This document shows positions 58,972-64,000 of a stretch of DNA of 64,000 nucleotides, in pieces (within the stretch, counting starts at the first letter, position 1; every line of letters starts with the position of its first letter). Origin of the DNA: Paralichthys olivaceus. Its lineage: Eukaryota > Chordata > Actinopteri > Pleuronectiformes > Paralichthyidae. The position numbers and the translations under genes are program-made. The stretch spans positions 12,729,580 through 12,793,579 of the forward strand of contig NC_091104.1 of assembly GCF_024713975.1 (NCBI RefSeq), given 5' to 3'. The notes under the pieces are model-generated. The model worked only from the letters and a program-made list of their open reading frames with translations. It ran no database searches and was not told the DNA's origin.

Positions 58972-61828
58972 GCCAGGACTTACAAGGACTTTAACATTAC
59001 CAACAGTTATTGCACTTTATTTCATTTACCGTCATCTCCGGCTCCGAGTGATTTCTTTCATTTTCTTCTCCATCTCCCTCCCCATTCGTTTCGTTTTCCT
59101 TATTTCCCCCTCTCTCTCACCAATCTGCAACTACACACCTCCTCCCTCCCCATAACTCTCCTCTTCATTATTGCCTTGGCTTTGTAAGACCCCCTGGTGA
59201 ATCCTGGCATCACACTATACTCCCATTTCAAAGGAATGAAAATGCAGCACTGGTCTGTGCCATCAGTTTGCTCTGTTCCCCCTTTCATCTGCCTGGACAT
59301 ATTAAGACAAGAAATGCGAAGCTCTGCAGCAGCTCCCACATGAATCAGTCCAAGCCCCCCAGTGGGAACGTGTGCTGGTCATTTCAGGTCCCGATTCAGA
59401 CGAGGGAGGGAAGGAGAGAGAGAGATTAAGTTAGAACGAGTATGATTGACAGAGAAACAACTTAAAAAGAAACTGAAGGAGAGATAGACCATGTGGCACG
59501 TTTTTCTGAGGACACTGCACTTGTTACTTTGGTGTCCTTGTTTTCTAAGGACACTGTTTTATAATCAGGTGTCTGTGATCCACTGACCACCCAACTGAAG
59601 GAGGGACATCCGAGCACAAGATAAGGCTACAGTGACAGAGAGCGGCAATAAAGACGCATTGTCTGCTGAATATTAAAGTTAATACGGAACGACAATCATA
59701 ATGCCTGCCTGGATTATGTTCATTCAAAATGTTTTCCCATAAACAAAGTGCTACATTTGCAATTCCCTCCACAACTATTGGAACAGCAAGGTCAATTTTG
59801 GGGTTTACGATCCAATGGGATCCCACGATGGGATATATATATTAGTATAGATAGATACATGTTAAGCAACGTTTTGTTTGAATCCACTCATTTTTCAAGT
59901 AATCAGAGATGTTAGTGTCTAACAGGTTCTTTTGTTGCCTTTAAGAGCGCTTGTTAAACATTAAATAGTTCTGAATGTTTATTCTTGGTTTTAGTCTTTG
60001 GTTACATCGTGAGGACTGTATTTGTCATTAAAAGGGATAATCCAACATGAAGAGCAGAGAGCTTTGTATGGGAGGAAAGCAATTCAGAAGCTGAGATAGA
60101 GGAAAAATTTATCAGAGCCAATATTGAACACAGTCAAAGCAACACGTGGTAATACCCTGAAAAGGGAAACGAGGCTACAACAAGGGACAACAGCAGTTGA
60201 TGACAGACACATTGTAAGGCCTGGGAAGAGAAAGCCAAAAAACAACAGCCAGTGTCATCCCCACCTTCCTCCACCGGGAAGGTATCACAACCCACCTCTC
60301 AAAAAAAAGAAATTTAGAATTTTTAACGTATAAAGTTACAGTCTAGAGATGAGCCTAATGCATTGTCTGGATGAGACCAAGATAAACTTAGAACTCAAAC
60401 AAAACATAGAAAGGCAAAGTGTGGAGGAAAAAAAAAAAAAAAAAGAAAGAAAAGGAGAAAACCCTCAAGCCCCAATTCAACAAGTTAATCAGTTAAGCTT
60501 GAATAGATCTCTTCATCCAAAATGAATGAGACCAGAGTGGGATTCATCCAAAATTAAAACAGATAAAATAAAATATCAAAACAGAACACGGTGGTTTAAG
60601 AGACTGGGCTCGAGGAGAACATACTTAGTTTTTATAGTTCTCTACCAATAAGGCAAAGGGCAAGGTGTTTTGGAGAAGGGTTTTGGAGCTGTAAAACTAA
60701 GGTTAAGAGGAGCCAAGTCTAGCTGAGGTTTTTAAAGTAGAGATAACTGGGGAAGAAAACAAGCAAGGAGTCTACAAAAAGATGCTTGTATGGGCAGGAG
60801 GGAAGGATGCCAATGGTGCTCACAACACCCACAGAAAATTAGCAAGGGGCTCTTAAGAAGAGAGTATCACTTGACAAAGTTATGTAAGTAGGGCTGTGGA
60901 TAGTATTGAATTATTGTACAAATGAAGAAGTATTAAAGCACATTAAGGATTGAGACTTCATGATGGATTATGATGAAAGATCAGGAGTAAAGGTGAAGTT
61001 GTTAACTCTATATGCTATGAACCAAAGTACAAGCCACTCCAACCTTACACAAAGGAAAAGTACATTTTTTCTATAATAACAGCTTTAAAATTTTAAATGT
61101 ATGTCTATTTCTCTCTCCACTTTAGAAGATGATTTAAATTTAAATACTTTTCTAACCTAAAGAAAACAGGCAGTTTACAAATTACCTGTGAAGCATTTGC
61201 TGATTTGTCATCCAAATATTTAGATCAATAAAATTTGTCAGAACCTTCCCAATTAATGATAAAATTATTTAGTGGAGCATTGTCAGTCTCTCTCCATTTA
61301 GGGTTAAGGCTTTATTAAGTTTAGACATCTAAAAACAACTTAATTCAATTTCATTTAAGTGAAAGACGACCACGTGGTTTAAACTGTGACTGCTGGGAGT
61401 AGTCTGGTATTATAACAGTGGAAACAGAGGGCATCAAAGTCAGACGCTTGAGATTTTGCAGCACAGTAACACAACACTACTTGATCTTATGAGAGAAGAC
61501 ATTATGTACACACATAGGTCATAATTAAAAAGGGGATTCCTATGGGGTTATACAGCTGAAGTACTGATCTCTGGTCAGCATTGTCTTCATATTTTCAGCC
61601 AAACTATCATGTATACGAATGTTGTCATGTTACACCTATGACGTAATTTGGAGCCAGGGTCCTGGCAGTAGCAATCGGAGGTGCTCTGCTGTACCAAGGT
61701 CCTGCAGATACACCCACTCTACCAACTCTTCATTCTATATTTATATCATTAAATTACTAATTAAACCAAATGTACGGGAAAGATTAACAAAATCTAATTA
61801 ACGTGTCTTGACTGTTTACTTTTGGCCC
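58968..61828. other. gene-poor stretch, nothing recognised
   Basis: A poly-A run lies at about 60428-60444. No supported gene or repeat family is seen. Confidence 0.4.
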
Positions 61829-61965
61829 ATGTCCCATCCACTGACGTGGAGGAGGCAGGGTTTATGACCTGTACTGCAGCCAATCACTAGGGGACAATCA
61901 AGACGTTTTGGGTTGACTGTTGGGAAGCTGTCATGTCGTCCATCTTTATGTACACTCTATGGCTT
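61829..61965 (+). repeat. dispersed MITE-like repeat, copy 3
   Basis: GGCCCATGTCCCATCCACTG, GGCAGGGTTTATGACCTGTA, ACTGCAGCCAATCACTAGG and CATCTTTATGTACACTCTAT follow the block order of the family. The last block is the inverted ATAGA(C/G)TGTATA-type end. The copy is better preserved than those at 112 and 38490. Confidence 0.7.
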
Positions 61966-62618
61966 GGACTGTAAATGGTAAAGATACACCCACTCTTTTT
62001 TCTACATAAGCCAACTGACAGGCTGGACGGTTCACTGACTCAGCGAACAACAGTGCTTTAGGAGCACAAAGTATGTAGCATCTCTCTGACAAGACTTCCC
62101 TTTACAGTATGTCTTACAAAAGAGAGAGAAAACAAACTTCTCTAAACATGAGTTTCAGTCTGGCAGAAGACGTTGTCGATGTCCTCTGCCTCCTACACAG
62201 TCTACACTGAAACTTTTTGTTCAAACTATCACATCCTGACAGTCTGGTTGCATAAGGAGTCAACACGAGTCTACTTTCAATTTGTGATTCCATAGTTAAT
62301 GTGTTTGTGGGGGAGGTGAGAGGTTTTTTTAAGGAGTAAACACCTACCTACGTACCAGCCAATGTGTTAGAGTTGTCTGGGAGAAAAAGAAAAAAAAGAG
62401 AGCGCCATAAGGAAACATGCAAACTAAGAAGTTTGAACTGCAGATGATTGAACAACTGAGGATAAGTAAATTCACAGTAAATGGACGATCAAACAGGTTT
62501 TTACAGAACTCATTGAGGCAATTAAGTCTAAAGCAGCAACCCAACTATTATCAATCCATAAAGTAAAAAACGGTTTTTTGATTTTTTTTTTACATTTTCA
62601 CAGATTTCCCAAGTAATA

Positions 62619-62673
<55 letters not shown>

Positions 62674-63789
62674 TTTATTTAGAGGACTGATATCTTTAAA
62701 CGAATAAGTAATATGGTGCAGCTGTATTGCATTTAAGGAGACTGTTTGGCCTTGGCTGGCTGTCACAGCTAAACATGGCAATAATTTGAATGTACTTACA
62801 GGTCTATTGTGTCAGAAAGTTGTTAGGTCAGTGGTGGGAAGAGTATTACGTTTCTTTGTGTGTGATTATACATTTCTTACTCATGCATATTGTAAATTTC
62901 CACAGTGTGCGTCAGTGCACTGATTATGCATCACATTTCAACATCTGAGAAAAAAAAAAAAAACATTGTATCCTCTGTTTTGCCCCAAGCACATTGACAA
63001 TGTATTGTATATTTCAGAAGAAACATAAAAACCAAAACAGATTTTATACTAAGTCAGGTTTTCAAAAGACAAGGCAAACCAAAGAGTAAGCCACATATGG
63101 TCTTGCCACAAACTAACCCTGACAAGGTAAATTAAATGACAGATGAGAAGAGGAAAGGAAAATAAAAATAAAAACCACAGTTACACCTGGTCTTAAAGTG
63201 CCATTTGTTGCCAAATTCAAAGTGTGATCCGAGTTTTATCAGGCCTGCCAGACCTCCAGAGGTAGTCTGGCTCTTACTGACTAGATCTCACCCCGAGTCT
63301 GCCAGGTGTAATTTAATGCAATCCATTCAATGTGTTTCTCAGATTTGTAACAAAACAAGTAGATAGGTCTTACAGTAACTCATTTTTTTAATCACCTCAG
63401 ACTGCAAGGATCTACAGCTATGATAACTGCTGTGGCACCAAATTATTTGTCATCACTTCTGTATTCTCCTGCAAGAGTCAACTTCCTTCCCTATCATGGA
63501 AAGCAAATACATGCAAATAGAAGCTATACAATAACATGTCCGAACACCTCCTGGGTTGCAGAGGTCGCCAGAGAACCAGTTTGATTGTGGCAGTGTCGAG
63601 TCGCTCTTCAGTGGATTCACAACCAAATGTCAGTTGGCTCATTACGGCTCCAATATTTAGCAAATTCTGAGGTTGCAGTCCATGTAATTCAGAAACACAA
63701 CATTCTTAACAAGTTCAGATGCATAAGAAATTATGCATTTATGCCATCTACTTGTCAGTATTGTTATCTAGGATGATTTCACGCATGTC
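61966..63789. other. gene-poor stretch, nothing recognised
   Basis: Apart from the AT microsatellite at 62.62 kb I see no gene, RNA or named repeat. Confidence 0.4.
62622..62668. repeat. (TA)n microsatellite
   Basis: About 23 uninterrupted TA units, followed by CATATATTTATTT. Confidence 0.97.
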
Positions 63790-63925
63790 TATTTGTTGGT
63801 GTATTTGCAGGATTAGGCAAAAACTGAAAAACAAATCTTTATCAAACTTCCTTGAGGGATGAGGCCTGGATCTGTGAAGAAGCCATTACATTTTGGTTTG
63901 GATGCAAATCAAGGGATTTTTTTTT
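63790..63925 (+). repeat. dispersed fish repeat (GATTTCCATGAAACTTGATGG type), copy 3
   Basis: TTGCAGGATTAGGCAAAAACT, CTTTATCAAACTTCCTTGAG, GAAGAAGCCATTACATTTTG and GATGCAAATCAAGGGATTTT follow the family's order. It is cut off or diverges after the T run. Fragments of the same family lie at 23.8 and 31.8 kb. Confidence 0.6.
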
Positions 63926-64000
63926 TGCCTTTTGCATAGTGTCCACAAACAAATGGAGGACAAACAACAGAAAAGCACTTCAACATAATATTTCACTCAC

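Overview
This window looks like AT-rich teleost fish nuclear DNA. Its genes have introns with GT-AG borders, the intergenic space is long, many microsatellites are present, and many dispersed elements are of types I know from bony-fish genomes. I name those repeat types from memory, not from a search. The two genes I can identify with confidence, dlk1 and dio3, make this the fish form of the DLK1-DIO3 locus.

Layout. Positions 1-7.6 kb hold no recognisable gene; there are dispersed-repeat copies, polypurine and CA tracts, and a decayed LINE 3' end. One large minus-strand coding exon lies at 7.6-9.5 kb, encoding a Ser/Pro-rich and then highly charged protein that I do not recognise. It sits where BEGAIN lies in mammals but does not resemble it. 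From 9.5 to 32.1 kb is a gene-poor stretch with a TTAA-flanked MITE, several older repeats, two perfect short hairpins and a 133-bp inverted duplication. The plus-strand dlk1 gene spans about 32.2-41.9 kb. It has a probable non-coding first exon and five coding exons that splice to a 390-residue membrane protein with six EGF repeats. The single-exon dio3 gene lies on the minus strand (46.15-47.55 kb). It has an in-frame TGA for selenocysteine, a well-formed SECIS element in its 3' UTR, a polyadenylation signal, and a TATA box plus GC box upstream. From 47.6 to 64 kb I see no supported gene, only repeats, a (TGG)n-G28 tract and long AT microsatellites.

How the genes relate. dlk1 encodes a non-canonical Notch-pathway ligand and dio3 the thyroid-hormone-inactivating deiodinase. 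In eutherian mammals they bracket an imprinted cluster containing MEG3, RTL1 and many microRNAs. Here they are tail to tail, with stop codons about 6.4 kb apart, and I see no RTL1-like reading frame between them. That fits the view that the imprinted non-coding cluster was added in mammals. No prokaryotic, CRISPR, phage or obviously new multi-gene system is present. The most unusual items are the unidentified large exon, the foldback duplication, the perfect hairpins and the G-tract.
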